From positions 1 to 15,730 of the forward strand of contig JACMJO010000469.1 in assembly GCA_014380605.1 (NCBI GenBank): a stretch of 15,730 nucleotides of DNA. Reading direction: 5' to 3'. This document shows, in pieces, positions 6,219-13,505 of this stretch (the first letter of the stretch is position 1; each line of letters begins with the position of its first letter). The notes under the pieces were generated by a model, which did not search any database, was not told the origin of the DNA, and was given only the letters and a program-made list of their open reading frames with translations. The DNA comes from Fimbriimonadaceae bacterium (GTDB lineage Bacteria; Armatimonadota; Fimbriimonadia; Fimbriimonadales; Fimbriimonadaceae). The position numbers were made by a program, and so were the translations under genes.

Positions 6219-6886
6219 CCAAAGGCTGGCGGGCGATCTTGCGGAAAGAGATTCGCAGCGAGATGCGGCAGCGAAGTGGGCTCATCACGACTGTCCTGTT
6301 CAGTGTCTTCACCGTCATCACGATCTCCTTCGCAACCTTCGATCTGGAGATTAGCCCCCAACTCGGCGCAGGGCTGCTGTGCGTCGCGATGCTCTTTGCC
6401 GCCATCGTCGCCCTGCCGAGAGCCGTTCTGATCGAGGAGGAGCAAGGCACAGGCGATCTGCTGAGGTTGGTCGCGAAGGCCGAGGACGTCTATTGGGGCA
6501 AGGCGATCTACAACCTGCTATTCATGGCAATCACCAGCCTGGTGCTCACAGTTTTGTTCCTCGGATTCACAAGGACAGGCGTCGCGATACCGTGGCTGTT
6601 CGTGGCGTGCATCGCGGGGTCCTGCGCAGCCTACGCGGGCACGGTAACCTTATGCGGAGCTTTGGTCGCCCAGGCATCGAATCGAAACGCGCTGGCCGGT
6701 GTCCTCTCCGTGCCGCTTCTCTTACCGCTGAGTTTCCTCGCGGTGAGCGGACTCCGCGTCGCTCTCGACCTTCGGGGCGGTTTCAACGTTGGCAACGGCG
6801 CCATCGCGGGCGTCGGGTTGCTGTGCTATGGAGCGGCAAGCCTGGTGATCGGCCCTTACCTGTTCGCTGCAGTCTGGAAACGATGA
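6215..6886 (+). CDS. ccmB: Heme exporter membrane subunit CcmB
   Basis: A 223-residue integral membrane protein with about six hydrophobic helices, matching the CcmB permease length of about 220. The N-terminus (AILRKEIRSEMRQRSGL, then VLFSVFTVITISF) has the family's amphipathic KE-x-R lead into helix 1. EEEQGTGDLLRLVAKAEDVYWGKAIYN matches the conserved cytoplasmic loop E-x4-G-x-LdaLrl-x-P/A-x4-y-x-GK. It acts in the cytoplasmic membrane with CcmA. It starts at GTG 6215, overlapping the ccmA stop, and ends with an ATGA overlap onto ccmC, so translation is coupled throughout. Confidence 0.88.
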   Translation: MTKGWRAILRKEIRSEMRQRSGLITTVLFSVFTVITISFATFDLEISPQLGAGLLCVAMLFAAIVALPRAVLIEEEQGTGDLLRLVAKAEDVYWGKAIYNLLFMAITSLVLTVLFLGFTRTGVAIPWLFVACIAGSCAAYAGTVTLCGALVAQASNRNALAGVLSVPLLLPLSFLAVSGLRVALDLRGGFNVGNGAIAGVGLLCYGAASLVIGPYLFAAVWKR

Positions 6887-7608
6887 AATACGTATTTGCC
6901 CTCGCCGTTGCCGCCGTCACGCTGTGGAGCTTCTACGTTCCCGACGCTGTGGGATTCCAACATCCTGAGTTGGCGCGCATCTTTTTCTGGCACTTCCCGT
7001 GTCCGATCCTTGCCTCGGTGCTCCTGATCGCCGGAGGTTGGTTCAGCTGGAAGTACACAAAGACCAACGATCTGGTCTGGGATGTCCGAGCGGTTGCAAT
7101 GATGGAGCTAGGCTATCTGTTCTGCTTGATGACGATGGCGACCGGCATCATGTTCTCGCAGGTTCAGTGGGGCGCGTGGTGGCAGAACGACCCTCGGCAG
7201 ACCTCGTTCCTGATGGTGCTGCTCATCTATGCGGCCTACTTCGGACTGCGAGGGGCGATTCACGATGAGAACCGCCGAGCCTCAAATAGCGGGGTCTATG
7301 CGTTGGCTGCTCTGCTGCCCGTGCTTTTCTTGATTTTCGTCTTCCCTCGACTGCCACAGATCCAATCGTTCCACCCGAGCGATTCGATCATGAAGGGCCA
7401 GATCAAGGGAGGTTACGCCTACGTCGTCATCTCGGTGCTGGTGCTCGTGAGTTGGCTCACGGCTTGGCTGTATCGAATCCGGGTTCGAACCGGATTGCTG
7501 GAATTGAAACTGGAGGATAGAAACAATGGAAGTCGATTGGAGACTAATAGCGGCGATCCCGCCGGTTCTACTGTGGTTCGCCCTGTTCGTGTACCTCGCG
7601 AGAGTTGA
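6883..7608 (+). CDS. ccmC: Heme-handling membrane protein CcmC (WWD domain)
   Basis: A 241-residue six-helix protein that presents heme to CcmE. The periplasmic WWD segment is WGAWWQNDPRQTS (96-108), with Asn where the family usually has Trp (WW-x-WD). Candidate axial heme ligands are H37 (FWHFPCP) and H164 (SFHPSDS), one on each side as expected. ATG 6883 is inside the ccmB stop (ATGA). A reading frame open further upstream is only the shadow of ccmB. The last 30 or so residues (after LELKLEDRNNG) are polar, not family-like, and are encoded by the same bases that encode ccmD in another frame. Identity as CcmC rather than another WWD protein (CcsA, CcmF) is based on length and its place after ccmAB. 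Confidence 0.87.
   Translation: MKYVFALAVAAVTLWSFYVPDAVGFQHPELARIFFWHFPCPILASVLLIAGGWFSWKYTKTNDLVWDVRAVAMMELGYLFCLMTMATGIMFSQVQWGAWWQNDPRQTSFLMVLLIYAAYFGLRGAIHDENRRASNSGVYALAALLPVLFLIFVFPRLPQIQSFHPSDSIMKGQIKGGYAYVVISVLVLVSWLTAWLYRIRVRTGLLELKLEDRNNGSRLETNSGDPAGSTVVRPVRVPRES
7512..7516 (+). promoter_or_regulatory. Shine-Dalgarno GGAGG for ccmD, inside ccmC
   Basis: GGAGG lies 9 nt before ATG 7526, inside the ccmC coding sequence. It is the main support that the nested small ORF is translated. Confidence 0.6.
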
Positions 7609-7651
7609 GGCGAGGTTGAGGAAGGCGGAGGATCGATTGGCGGGAAGGTGA
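7526..7651 (+). CDS. ccmD: CcmD-like small membrane protein
   Basis: A 41-residue ORF in a different frame from ccmC, overlapping its last 83 bp. It begins MEVDWRLIAAIPPVLLW and has one hydrophobic helix (about 7-25), followed by a basic amphipathic tail (LARVEARLRKAEDRLAGR). Small CcmD proteins have this shape: one membrane helix, then an R/E-rich helix on the cytoplasmic side. In E. coli-type system I, CcmD links CcmABC and helps release holo-CcmE. Gene order (after ccmC), a good Shine-Dalgarno sequence and topology support the call; sequence identity in such short proteins is never decisive. Confidence 0.7.
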   Translation: MEVDWRLIAAIPPVLLWFALFVYLARVEARLRKAEDRLAGR

Positions 7652-7712
7652 GGTTGTGAATTACTGATTCTATGAACCAACTCTCTGGCAAGTGGTGTAA
7701 GAAATAGCATCA

Positions 7713-8480
7713 ATGGATCAGGTGATTAGTTCATCAGGAGATCAGTCGGAAGACTCGTTCACTACGGTCGCGCCCTATTACGACGAGTTGATGCATCAGG
7801 TGCCCTACCGGATGTGGGTTGGGTACTACCTGCTTTTACTGTCGCACCAGAACATCAAGCCGAAGACGATCCTGGATGTGTGCTGCGGTACGGGAACGAT
7901 GTGCGAGTTGCTTACCGATGAGGGATTCTCGATGTCAGGCTTCGACCTGTCCGCAGAGATGATTCGGCAAGCGAAGAAGAAAGCGGCTAGGGAACGCAAG
8001 GATATCCGTTACGAGGTCGGGGACGCCGCGGAATTCGAGATGGGAGAACAGTACGACGCGGCGTTCAGCTTTTTCGATAGCCTCAACAATATTCTGGAAG
8101 CGGATCATCTGCAACGGGCTTTTCACAAGATTGCCAAGCACGTGAAGCCGAGTGGATCGTTCATTTTTGATGTCAACACCGCCTATGCATTCGAGACTGA
8201 GTTGTTCAATCAGGAAAACCTCAAGAAAGGGAATTCGATTCGGTATCAGTGGCGAGGCGATTGGGACCCCAAATCCCAGATCATCACGGTCACGATGAAC
8301 TTCTGGAAAAGCGGGAATGAGTTCACGGAGATTCACCGCCAGCGAGCCTACAAAGACGAGGACTTGCGCGAAATGTTGGCGAAGGCGGGGTTTGGCGAGA
8401 TTCGCACTTTCCACAGCTACACCTTGAATCCGCCCCGCTATAAAAGCGACCGCGTCCACTATTGTGCGATCAGACTTTGA
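7713..8480 (+). CDS. Class I SAM-dependent methyltransferase
   Basis: A 255-residue Rossmann-fold methyltransferase of unknown substrate. Motif I is ILDVCCGTGTM (53-63), and motif II, with the acidic residue that binds the SAM ribose, is MSGFDLSAEMI (74-84). Around 95-106 lies IRYEVGDAAEFE, then YDAAFSFFDSLNNI (motif IV region) and KPSGSFIFDVNT. The C-terminal half (YQWRGDWDPKSQIITVTMNF to HRQRAYKDEDLREMLAKAGF) is typical of the 'ubiE-like' small-molecule methyltransferases with a beta-barrel insert. It starts 61 bp after ccmD on the same strand, without a clear Shine-Dalgarno sequence, so co-transcription with the ccm genes is possible but a shared function is not indicated. Confidence 0.85.
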   Translation: MDQVISSSGDQSEDSFTTVAPYYDELMHQVPYRMWVGYYLLLLSHQNIKPKTILDVCCGTGTMCELLTDEGFSMSGFDLSAEMIRQAKKKAARERKDIRYEVGDAAEFEMGEQYDAAFSFFDSLNNILEADHLQRAFHKIAKHVKPSGSFIFDVNTAYAFETELFNQENLKKGNSIRYQWRGDWDPKSQIITVTMNFWKSGNEFTEIHRQRAYKDEDLREMLAKAGFGEIRTFHSYTLNPPRYKSDRVHYCAIRL

Positions 8481-8491
8481 CCTTTAGGTCA
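8478..8491. repeat. Short inverted repeat over the methyltransferase stop codon
   Basis: TGACC-TTTA-GGTCA begins with the TGA stop of the methyltransferase gene. It could be a small 3' hairpin or a protein site upstream of the next gene. The stem is only 5 bp and no T-run follows. Confidence 0.25.
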
Positions 8492-8499
8492 TTGATCCC

Positions 8500-8505
8500 T
8501 CATAA
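8500..8505 (+). promoter_or_regulatory. Candidate -10 box (CATAAT) for the small membrane protein gene
   Basis: CATAAT ends 9 nt before ATG 8515, predicting a transcript with at most a few untranslated bases. No convincing -35 was found. Confidence 0.35.
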
Positions 8506-8514
8506 TTAGCGAAG

Positions 8515-8772
8515 ATGATCGACCGCGACCGCGATGCCGACAAACTTGCTCTAGCCGCCGGCTTTGGCGTCCTGCCCTTAGGGCTTGCCGGACTAGGCTC
8601 CTGGCTGTGGCCGCTTTTCAACGCAGCCGGTAACTCAACCTATCAGGACTACAAGTTGGTCGAAATTTTGACCGGATTCGTAGGCGGCGGAGTGCTCGGA
8701 ATGGCCTTGGGCGGCTTTCTGCTGTGGGTCCGATCGAAGTCAGAAACTCCTCAAGAAGAAGCCCACCACTAG
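8515..8772 (+). CDS. Small hypothetical protein with two membrane helices
   Basis: An 85-residue protein not matched to a known family. It has a charged N-terminus (MIDRDRDADK). Helix 1 is about 11-36 (LALAAGFGVLPLGLAGLGSW onward), followed by a polar loop (NAAGNSTYQDYK). Helix 2 is a glycine-rich segment at about 47-72 (LVEILTGFVGGGVLGMALGG), and the tail is charged (RSKSETPQEEAHH). Both termini are probably cytoplasmic. It lies 34 bp after the methyltransferase, with its own -10-like sequence, and its stop is only 8 bp from the stop of the convergent glycosyltransferase. The clean hydrophobic pattern and ATG start argue for a real gene; function is unknown. Confidence 0.65.
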   Translation: MIDRDRDADKLALAAGFGVLPLGLAGLGSWLWPLFNAAGNSTYQDYKLVEILTGFVGGGVLGMALGGFLLWVRSKSETPQEEAHH

Positions 8773-8780
8773 TCCTCCGG

Positions 8781-9851
8781 CTAAATATAAGTTCGTCCCT
8801 TCCAAACCGTCTTGCCTTTGCGCTTCCACCAGGCCGACCTCAGGATTGTAAATCCTCCGATCAAGCAGGCCAAAGGCATAAAAAGGACGGGCCAGATAGC
8901 GGATCGAACCGTGTTCGCCACCATCAGGCCGCTCCAAACAAGGAGTCCAAGTGCGATTGGCCATTGGGTTCCGGCCAGGAGCCAACCGAGGGCACAAAGG
9001 CTGAAGAACAAGGCGAGAACTGCCGAGCCCACGTAACTCCCTGTGATTTCAAAGGAGTTCTTGCTCATCCCATCCAGGGTCTTACGCCAGGTGTCATACA
9101 TCCGAACTTTGAGAACCCGGGAGAGATTGGCAACTTCGATCTTCACACCCTCCCGCGCACAGAGCCTTCCCATCATCACATCCTCCAAAACATGCGATTT
9201 CACTTGCTCGTTTGGCCAGAGTCTGGTGTAGATTTCGGCCCGCCAAGCATGGATTTGGCCATTGGTGAATCGGTTGTGGCCTAGCCCGGTGCGGCTGACC
9301 ACGCCAAATGGATTCATCGCCAACAGAACCCAGCCCACCCATGCTAGGAACAAGGGCTGAACGCCTTGCCCGGACTGGATGGTAGGAAAACCAGTAAGGA
9401 CGCCCGCCCTTGGCCCGGCTTGGCGCGCGAGGTCTCGCATCGCGTTGAGAAAATCAGGATTTGGGCGGGCGTCGGCGTCAAGGAAGAGATACCACTTGGC
9501 ATCCGAATCTTCAGCCGCCGCCTTGGCAAGTTCGTGGCAGGCCCGATTCTTCCCGGTCCAACCTGAAGGGAGAGATTCGCGAGGACCAACGACGATTGCA
9601 CCGAGATTTGAGGCAACTTCGGCGGTGCCATCTGAGGACTCGTCGTCGAAGACGTAAATCTTGGGGGTGCCACCACTTTGACTCTTGACCAAGGGAATGA
9701 GCTCGGCCAAATTGGATGCCTCATCCCGGGCGGGAATAAGAATGCTGAAAGAATCTCCTTCCACAACCGACCCTGGACGGCGCATGAGAAGAAGGTTGAG
9801 GGTTGCAACCAAAGCTAAAAGGCCATATAGGATGAGGATGGCGACAACCAC
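8781..9851 (-). CDS. Membrane glycosyltransferase family 2
   Basis: A 356-residue GT2 enzyme anchored by an N-terminal helix (1-23) and a C-terminal pair or trio of helices (about 268-340). GT-A motifs: FSILIPARDEASNLAEL (35-51), VFDDESSDGT (67-76), the metal-binding DADARP (125-130) and the acceptor-side ED in HVLEDVMMGRL (220-230). The layout and the C-terminal VWKGRTY resemble CrtQ-like glycosyltransferases from carotenoid glycoside pathways and related hopene-associated enzymes, but no such pathway gene is nearby, so donor and acceptor are unknown. The start is GTG 9851 with AAAGG 12 nt upstream. It is convergent with the small membrane protein and divergent from the PDZ-hydrolase gene. 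Confidence 0.85.
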   Translation of the reverse strand: MVVAILILYGLLALVATLNLLLMRRPGSVVEGDSFSILIPARDEASNLAELIPLVKSQSGGTPKIYVFDDESSDGTAEVASNLGAIVVGPRESLPSGWTGKNRACHELAKAAAEDSDAKWYLFLDADARPNPDFLNAMRDLARQAGPRAGVLTGFPTIQSGQGVQPLFLAWVGWVLLAMNPFGVVSRTGLGHNRFTNGQIHAWRAEIYTRLWPNEQVKSHVLEDVMMGRLCAREGVKIEVANLSRVLKVRMYDTWRKTLDGMSKNSFEITGSYVGSAVLALFFSLCALGWLLAGTQWPIALGLLVWSGLMVANTVRSAIWPVLFMPLACLIGGFTILRSAWWKRKGKTVWKGRTYI

Positions 9852-9909
9852 TTTCCCATTAAACCTTTAGGTCGGAACCTTCGCAATTTGCAATAACGTA
9901 ATCACAAGT

Positions 9910-11232
9910 ATGCGTCGCGTACTAATTCTGGGCCTGGTTGCCCTTGTCTCTTTGCTACAAGCCGGTTCTCTGCCACGTCGGGGAACCCTGGGAATCTCGT
10001 TTCGGGCCGTGCCGGAGAGCGTCCGCATCGAGCTGAAGCTCGGCGCACAGGAAGCAGTCCAGGTTGCATCCAAAGCGAACGGACTAGAAGAGAACGATCT
10101 GGTTCTTGGCGTCAACGGCAAGCGTTTCAAATCGTTCGGAGAATGGAACGACCTGGTTCGCAATGCGGCCACTTCCTCCACGGTTAAGCTGATCGTGAAT
10201 CGAGGAGGCAAGGAACAAGAGATCGAGGTCAAAGTCCAGCCCAAGCCTGCGGACAAGGGCGACAACTACGAGACGATTTACGACGATGTGCTGAGCAACG
10301 GGCGCCGAATCCGAACCTTTGTCACCAAACCGAAGGCAACGGGAAAGCGGCCGGTGATGTTTTGGATTCAGGGCATTAACGCAAGTTCCGTTGAGGCTCC
10401 GTTGACCGGGCCGAGCGGGACTTCTAAAGTTCTCAAGGCCTTCTCCGACGACGGTTGGGTGACCGTTCGAGTCGAGAAACCGGGTGTAGGCGACAGCGAG
10501 GGTGGTCCCGCCTTACTCGTGGGATTCGATGAGGAGCTGGACATCTATCGACAAACCCTGAAGACGCTCGATAAGTACGACTTCGTGGATCGGTCGCAGG
10601 TGTATCTATTCGGGCACAGCATGGGTGGCTGCCACGCGCCGATCATAGCATCCGAGCAGTCGGTGAAAGGAATCATCTCCTATGGAACCGTGTCCGACTC
10701 CTGGCTCGAGTGGCAGATCAAAGCGGCCAGAATCCAGGGCCCCCTGACTGGCCAAACGCGCGCCCAGGTGGATGCGGAAGTTCGCAAGACCGTAGCCGTG
10801 TATCACTATCTATACAACGAAAAGAGAACGATCGCTTGGATCAAAGAGAATCGCCCCGACCTTCGCGAGTCTGCGACTGAAACATCGGCCGATGGGGTGA
10901 TGATGGGAGTCCGCAGCATCAAATACATGCAAGAAGTGAACGACAATAACTTCTGCGACTATTGGGCGAAGCTTGGCAAGACTCGTGTACTTGCTCTGTT
11001 TGGCGAAGCAGATTGGATTTCTCTCCAGAGTTGCCAAGAGCAGGTGGCTTCTGCGGTGAACGTTGCCAATCCTGGCATGGCCCTATACAAGGTTGTCGAC
11101 GACAGCGACCATGGATTCAACCGCACGAACGACTTCAAGGACAGCTTTGCCAAATGGGGCAAGCCCGGAAACGAGTTCAATCCCGAGATCATCAAGGTGA
11201 TGAAGGAGTGGATCAAGAGCCTTTCTTCCTAG
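9910..11232 (+). CDS. Secreted PDZ-domain alpha/beta hydrolase
   Basis: A 440-residue exported protein. The signal peptide is MRRVLILGLVALVSLLQAGS. Residues about 25-110 form a PDZ domain (GTLGISFR, VQVASKANGLEENDLVLGVN, STVKLIVNRGGKEQEIEVKV). Residues 118-440 are an alpha/beta hydrolase: FWIQGINA (oxyanion region), nucleophile elbow GHSMGG with S237, acid D368 in FGEADW and H401 in DDSDHGF. The complete triad suggests an active esterase or peptidase of the dipeptidyl-peptidase-like family; substrate is unknown. The PDZ part may bind C-terminal peptides or tether the enzyme in the periplasm. There is no Shine-Dalgarno sequence; a TAACGT -10-like sequence ends 10 nt before the ATG. The 3' end overlaps the convergent GH18 gene by 20 bp. 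Confidence 0.85.
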   Translation: MRRVLILGLVALVSLLQAGSLPRRGTLGISFRAVPESVRIELKLGAQEAVQVASKANGLEENDLVLGVNGKRFKSFGEWNDLVRNAATSSTVKLIVNRGGKEQEIEVKVQPKPADKGDNYETIYDDVLSNGRRIRTFVTKPKATGKRPVMFWIQGINASSVEAPLTGPSGTSKVLKAFSDDGWVTVRVEKPGVGDSEGGPALLVGFDEELDIYRQTLKTLDKYDFVDRSQVYLFGHSMGGCHAPIIASEQSVKGIISYGTVSDSWLEWQIKAARIQGPLTGQTRAQVDAEVRKTVAVYHYLYNEKRTIAWIKENRPDLRESATETSADGVMMGVRSIKYMQEVNDNNFCDYWAKLGKTRVLALFGEADWISLQSCQEQVASAVNVANPGMALYKVVDDSDHGFNRTNDFKDSFAKWGKPGNEFNPEIIKVMKEWIKSLSS

Positions 11233-12178
11233 CTGGGATGAACTTCCACATCTCGGGATCTTCCGACCCGACGTACCACATTGCCAAAGCCGGAATCGAA
11301 TACTTCCTCGCAAGATCCTGCTTTGGCTTGACCGTAGCGGCTCCGGCAAAGTGGGACTTGCCATCCACATACTCTTGGCTGCGAGGGTCGAGGGCTCGGG
11401 AGCGATCCTTCCAGTCTGGGAAGGTTAGGCTCGTAGCTGGTTTCTTGGTCCAGTCATAGCCGTAAGCCGGAATCCCAATCTCAAGTTTTGATGGCGGAAT
11501 GACCGATGCCGCATACTTCACGACCCGCTCTGCCCAGTCGAGCGGGGCGATCGGACCTGGCTCGCTGGTGTCCCAACTGTAGTCGTAGCACATGAGACGC
11601 ACGAAGTCGGCGGCCTTGCCGAGTCGTCGGTAGTCCTGGGCTTGCGGTCCATCCCAATTGCCCTTGTCCTCTTCTTTCGGATGGACAGCGGTGCTTAGGA
11701 GTTTCCCTTGCTTACGAAGGGCACTTCCTAGCTCATCCATGAAGCGACTGTAGGCATCCTTATCTTTGGACTCAAGGCTTTCGTAGTCCACGTCGATGCC
11801 ATCAAGCTTGTCGTCGACGCAAATTTTGACCATAGCTTCGACATGGGCCTTTCTCTTGTTAGCGCTGTAAAGGAAGGCTTGCACGGGGCTGGCTTTGAAT
11901 CCCCCAAGCTCGTTCAGATAGTTGCTTGCCATGCCAAAAACCTTGCATCCCGCCTTCTTGGCGATGTCCCTCGCCTTCAGATAGCCCGCCCAAGGAAACT
12001 CGTCCCGACGGACGGCCCGGCCATCGACAGTGCACTTGATCCACTCGGGCAAAACATGCCTCAGCTTGGGTGCGTTCTTCTCAAGGCTGATCAGGCTGTT
12101 GGGATTGAACTGGACCACCCACCCGCTGAGCGCAACGGGGTTCTGGGTTGCCATGAAGACAAGAGTAGCTAGGATCAT
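11213..12178 (-). CDS. Secreted glycoside hydrolase family 18 protein
   Basis: A 321-residue GH18 (chitinase/peptidoglycan hydrolase-like) barrel. The diagnostic DxxDxDxE motif is LDGIDVDYES, with catalytic acid E133 and D129/D131 intact. Later barrel signatures are FVRLMCYDYSWDT (192-204), KLEIGIPAYGYDW and ALAMWYVGSEDPEMW near the end. The N-terminus from ATG 12178 is short and hydrophobic (MILATLVFMA), consistent with a signal peptide. A TTG at 12217 would add 13 residues including Arg and Lys and is a possible alternative. The single-domain form without carbohydrate-binding module or LysM leaves the substrate open: chitin, GlcNAc polymers or peptidoglycan. The gene ends inside the convergent hydrolase gene. 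Confidence 0.87.
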   Translation of the reverse strand: MILATLVFMATQNPVALSGWVVQFNPNSLISLEKNAPKLRHVLPEWIKCTVDGRAVRRDEFPWAGYLKARDIAKKAGCKVFGMASNYLNELGGFKASPVQAFLYSANKRKAHVEAMVKICVDDKLDGIDVDYESLESKDKDAYSRFMDELGSALRKQGKLLSTAVHPKEEDKGNWDGPQAQDYRRLGKAADFVRLMCYDYSWDTSEPGPIAPLDWAERVVKYAASVIPPSKLEIGIPAYGYDWTKKPATSLTFPDWKDRSRALDPRSQEYVDGKSHFAGAATVKPKQDLARKYSIPALAMWYVGSEDPEMWKFIPARKKGS

Positions 12179-12257
12179 CGATGGATCTATTCTGTCGCAG
12201 AGCTGCGCTTTACGCAACCGAGGAACCTAAAACCAAGGAATCCAAAACCAAGCCCCC

Positions 12258-12287
12258 TTGCGCCAACCCCACGTCTCGGGCCATAAT
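12258..12287 (+). promoter_or_regulatory. Candidate promoter of tRNA-Val
   Basis: TTGCGC (12258-12263), an 18-bp spacer and CATAAT (12282-12287) end 13 bp before the tRNA 5' end. The gap holds the near-repeat AAAACCAAG twice (12229 and 12245 area) and nothing else recognised. Confidence 0.45.
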
Positions 12288-12300
12288 CCTAGTCCCCCGT

Positions 12301-12375
12301 GGGCGGTTAGCTCAGTGGTAGAGCACTACAATGACACTGTAGGGGTCACAGGTTCAAGTCCTGTACCGCCCACCA
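12301..12375 (+). tRNA. tRNA-Val (anticodon GAC), CCA encoded
   Basis: A full cloverleaf can be drawn. Acceptor GGGCGGT (12301-12307) pairs with ACCGCCC (12365-12371); D stem GCTC/GAGC; anticodon stem CTACA/TGTAG with loop ATGACAC and anticodon GAC at 12333-12335. A five-base variable loop follows, then T stem ACAGG/CCTGT with loop TTCAAGT. Discriminator A12372 is followed by encoded CCA. GAC reads valine codons GUC/GUU. The integrase gene immediately downstream points at it, so the tRNA 3' end is the presumed attachment site. Confidence 0.97.
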
Positions 12376-12387
12376 CCTTCAAATTAG
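12368..12387. other. Candidate attachment site at the tRNA-Val 3' end (tRNA side)
   Basis: GCCCACCA (12368-12375), the last eight bases of the tRNA gene, is followed 7 nt later by ATTAG (12383-12387). The same arrangement in the same orientation is at 14835-14854. Tyrosine integrases commonly recombine at tRNA 3' ends, but true att cores are usually longer than this match. Confidence 0.35.
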
Positions 12388-12395
12388 GTTCAAGT
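12386..12395 (+). repeat. Second copy of the tRNA T-loop sequence at the integrase stop
   Basis: AGGTTCAAGT (12386-12395) repeats the tRNA T-arm bases 12350-12359 exactly; extending to 12 bases gives one mismatch. The copy covers the integrase stop codon, 36 bp from the original. It could be a relic of an earlier integration, or an integrase arm site. Confidence 0.4.
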
Positions 12396-13496
12396 GCATT
12401 GTGCCTTATCTTGAAGAGTATCACCGAAGCTGTTCCCCGTTTTGCTCCCTATGAGCAATTCCAGCTTTTGAACGGCCTCCGTTTTGACCGATTCGCGAGA
12501 CCTCGCGTAAACCCTCATTGTCGTCCGTGGGTCGGAGTGACGGGCCAACTCCTGCACGGTGCGAATGTCGGCTCCATTTTCGATCAGCAAGGAGATAAAC
12601 GATCCTCGTAAGTCGTGCAATCGCATATTAGGATCGATCTTGTTCTTTGTGGCCCAAGATCGCCAGTCGCGGGATAGGTTGGAAGGAGAAATGGCTCCAC
12701 CGCCTTCAACCGAGAAGACGTATTTGCCCCTGCGTGGCTGTTTCTCGATTGCTTCCTTTGCCGCCTGGGTAAGTGGAATGTTACTCATGGACGCCTTCGT
12801 CTTGACCTTGGCTTCCACATCGCCACCCCGGATAGCGGAGATCGCCTTGCGCACGGTTATGTGATCTTCCTTGCAATCTTCCCACCGCAGCCCGCAAAGT
12901 TCGCCCCGACGCAAGCCGGTGTGGGCCGCGACAAGGATCATGGCTCCTATCCGATCCGGCGGATTGAGGAGCTTAATCGCATCTTGTGGCGATAGCGTGA
13001 CATTCTCCCTTTCTTCTTCCTCGGGAAATTTCACTTTGAATGCCGGGTTCATGACAATCAGTTCATCCTCCACCGCTTCTGAAAGCACTTTAGAGACGAA
13101 TGCCGCAATGCGAACCCGCCAAGAACGGGAGATGTCCGTTTGCTCGTCGACGAACCGCTGCACATCCTTCTTCCTGATTTGGTCAATTTTCATTGCACCG
13201 ATCGTTGATTTCGATACCCTTGTGCGCCAGATTATTTCGTTTGTCTCCCACGTCGATCTGCGGTGGGCCCTGGCCCCGGTCTTGAACCGGCCATTCAAGC
13301 AGTCTAGGGCAAATTCGGTCAAAGTTGGAACTTCTCCGGGCCCCTTCTGCCGCGCCACCAGTTCCCGGCGATCCTTCTCAGCCTCCGTTTTGGTTTGGCG
13401 TAACGGCCCAACCACCCTTGAGCCACTACGCGTAACCCTGGCCCGATACTTACGGCCAACTCTCTCGATGCTTCCAGCACCTTTTGCGTTTCTCAT
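12390..13496 (-). CDS. Tyrosine-recombinase integrase
   Basis: A 368-residue phage/island integrase. An N-terminal arm-binding segment (AKGAGSIERVGRKYRARVTR) leads to the SAM-like core-binding domain (about 58-160) and the catalytic domain (165-345). Catalytic residues: R196 in HTGLRRGEL, K234 in VKTKAS, H294 and R297 in LHDLRGSF, H320 in ELARHSDPRTTMRVY, and nucleophile Y330. All are present, so it should be active. I start at ATG 13496 because the preceding in-frame codons overlap the upstream gene and homology begins at MRNAKGAGSI. A TATACT box ends 9 nt before this ATG. It points toward tRNA-Val and ends 15 bp from it, the usual arrangement for tRNA-integrated elements. Confidence 0.93.
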   Translation of the reverse strand: MRNAKGAGSIERVGRKYRARVTRSGSRVVGPLRQTKTEAEKDRRELVARQKGPGEVPTLTEFALDCLNGRFKTGARAHRRSTWETNEIIWRTRVSKSTIGAMKIDQIRKKDVQRFVDEQTDISRSWRVRIAAFVSKVLSEAVEDELIVMNPAFKVKFPEEEERENVTLSPQDAIKLLNPPDRIGAMILVAAHTGLRRGELCGLRWEDCKEDHITVRKAISAIRGGDVEAKVKTKASMSNIPLTQAAKEAIEKQPRRGKYVFSVEGGGAISPSNLSRDWRSWATKNKIDPNMRLHDLRGSFISLLIENGADIRTVQELARHSDPRTTMRVYARSRESVKTEAVQKLELLIGSKTGNSFGDTLQDKAQCT

Positions 13497-13505
13497 GATA
13501 CATAC

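Noticed and set aside
6379..6882. Upstream extension of the ccmC frame to 409 residues
   Set aside because: The added part overlaps ccmB in another frame and is Arg/His/Pro-rich shadow sequence; CcmC homology starts at ATG 6883.
8480..9873. ACCTTTAGGTC occurring at 8480-8490 and again at 9863-9873, both in promoter-like gaps
   Set aside because: Attractive as a shared operator, but many 11-base words are expected to recur by chance in a 15.7-kb window, and only two copies exist.
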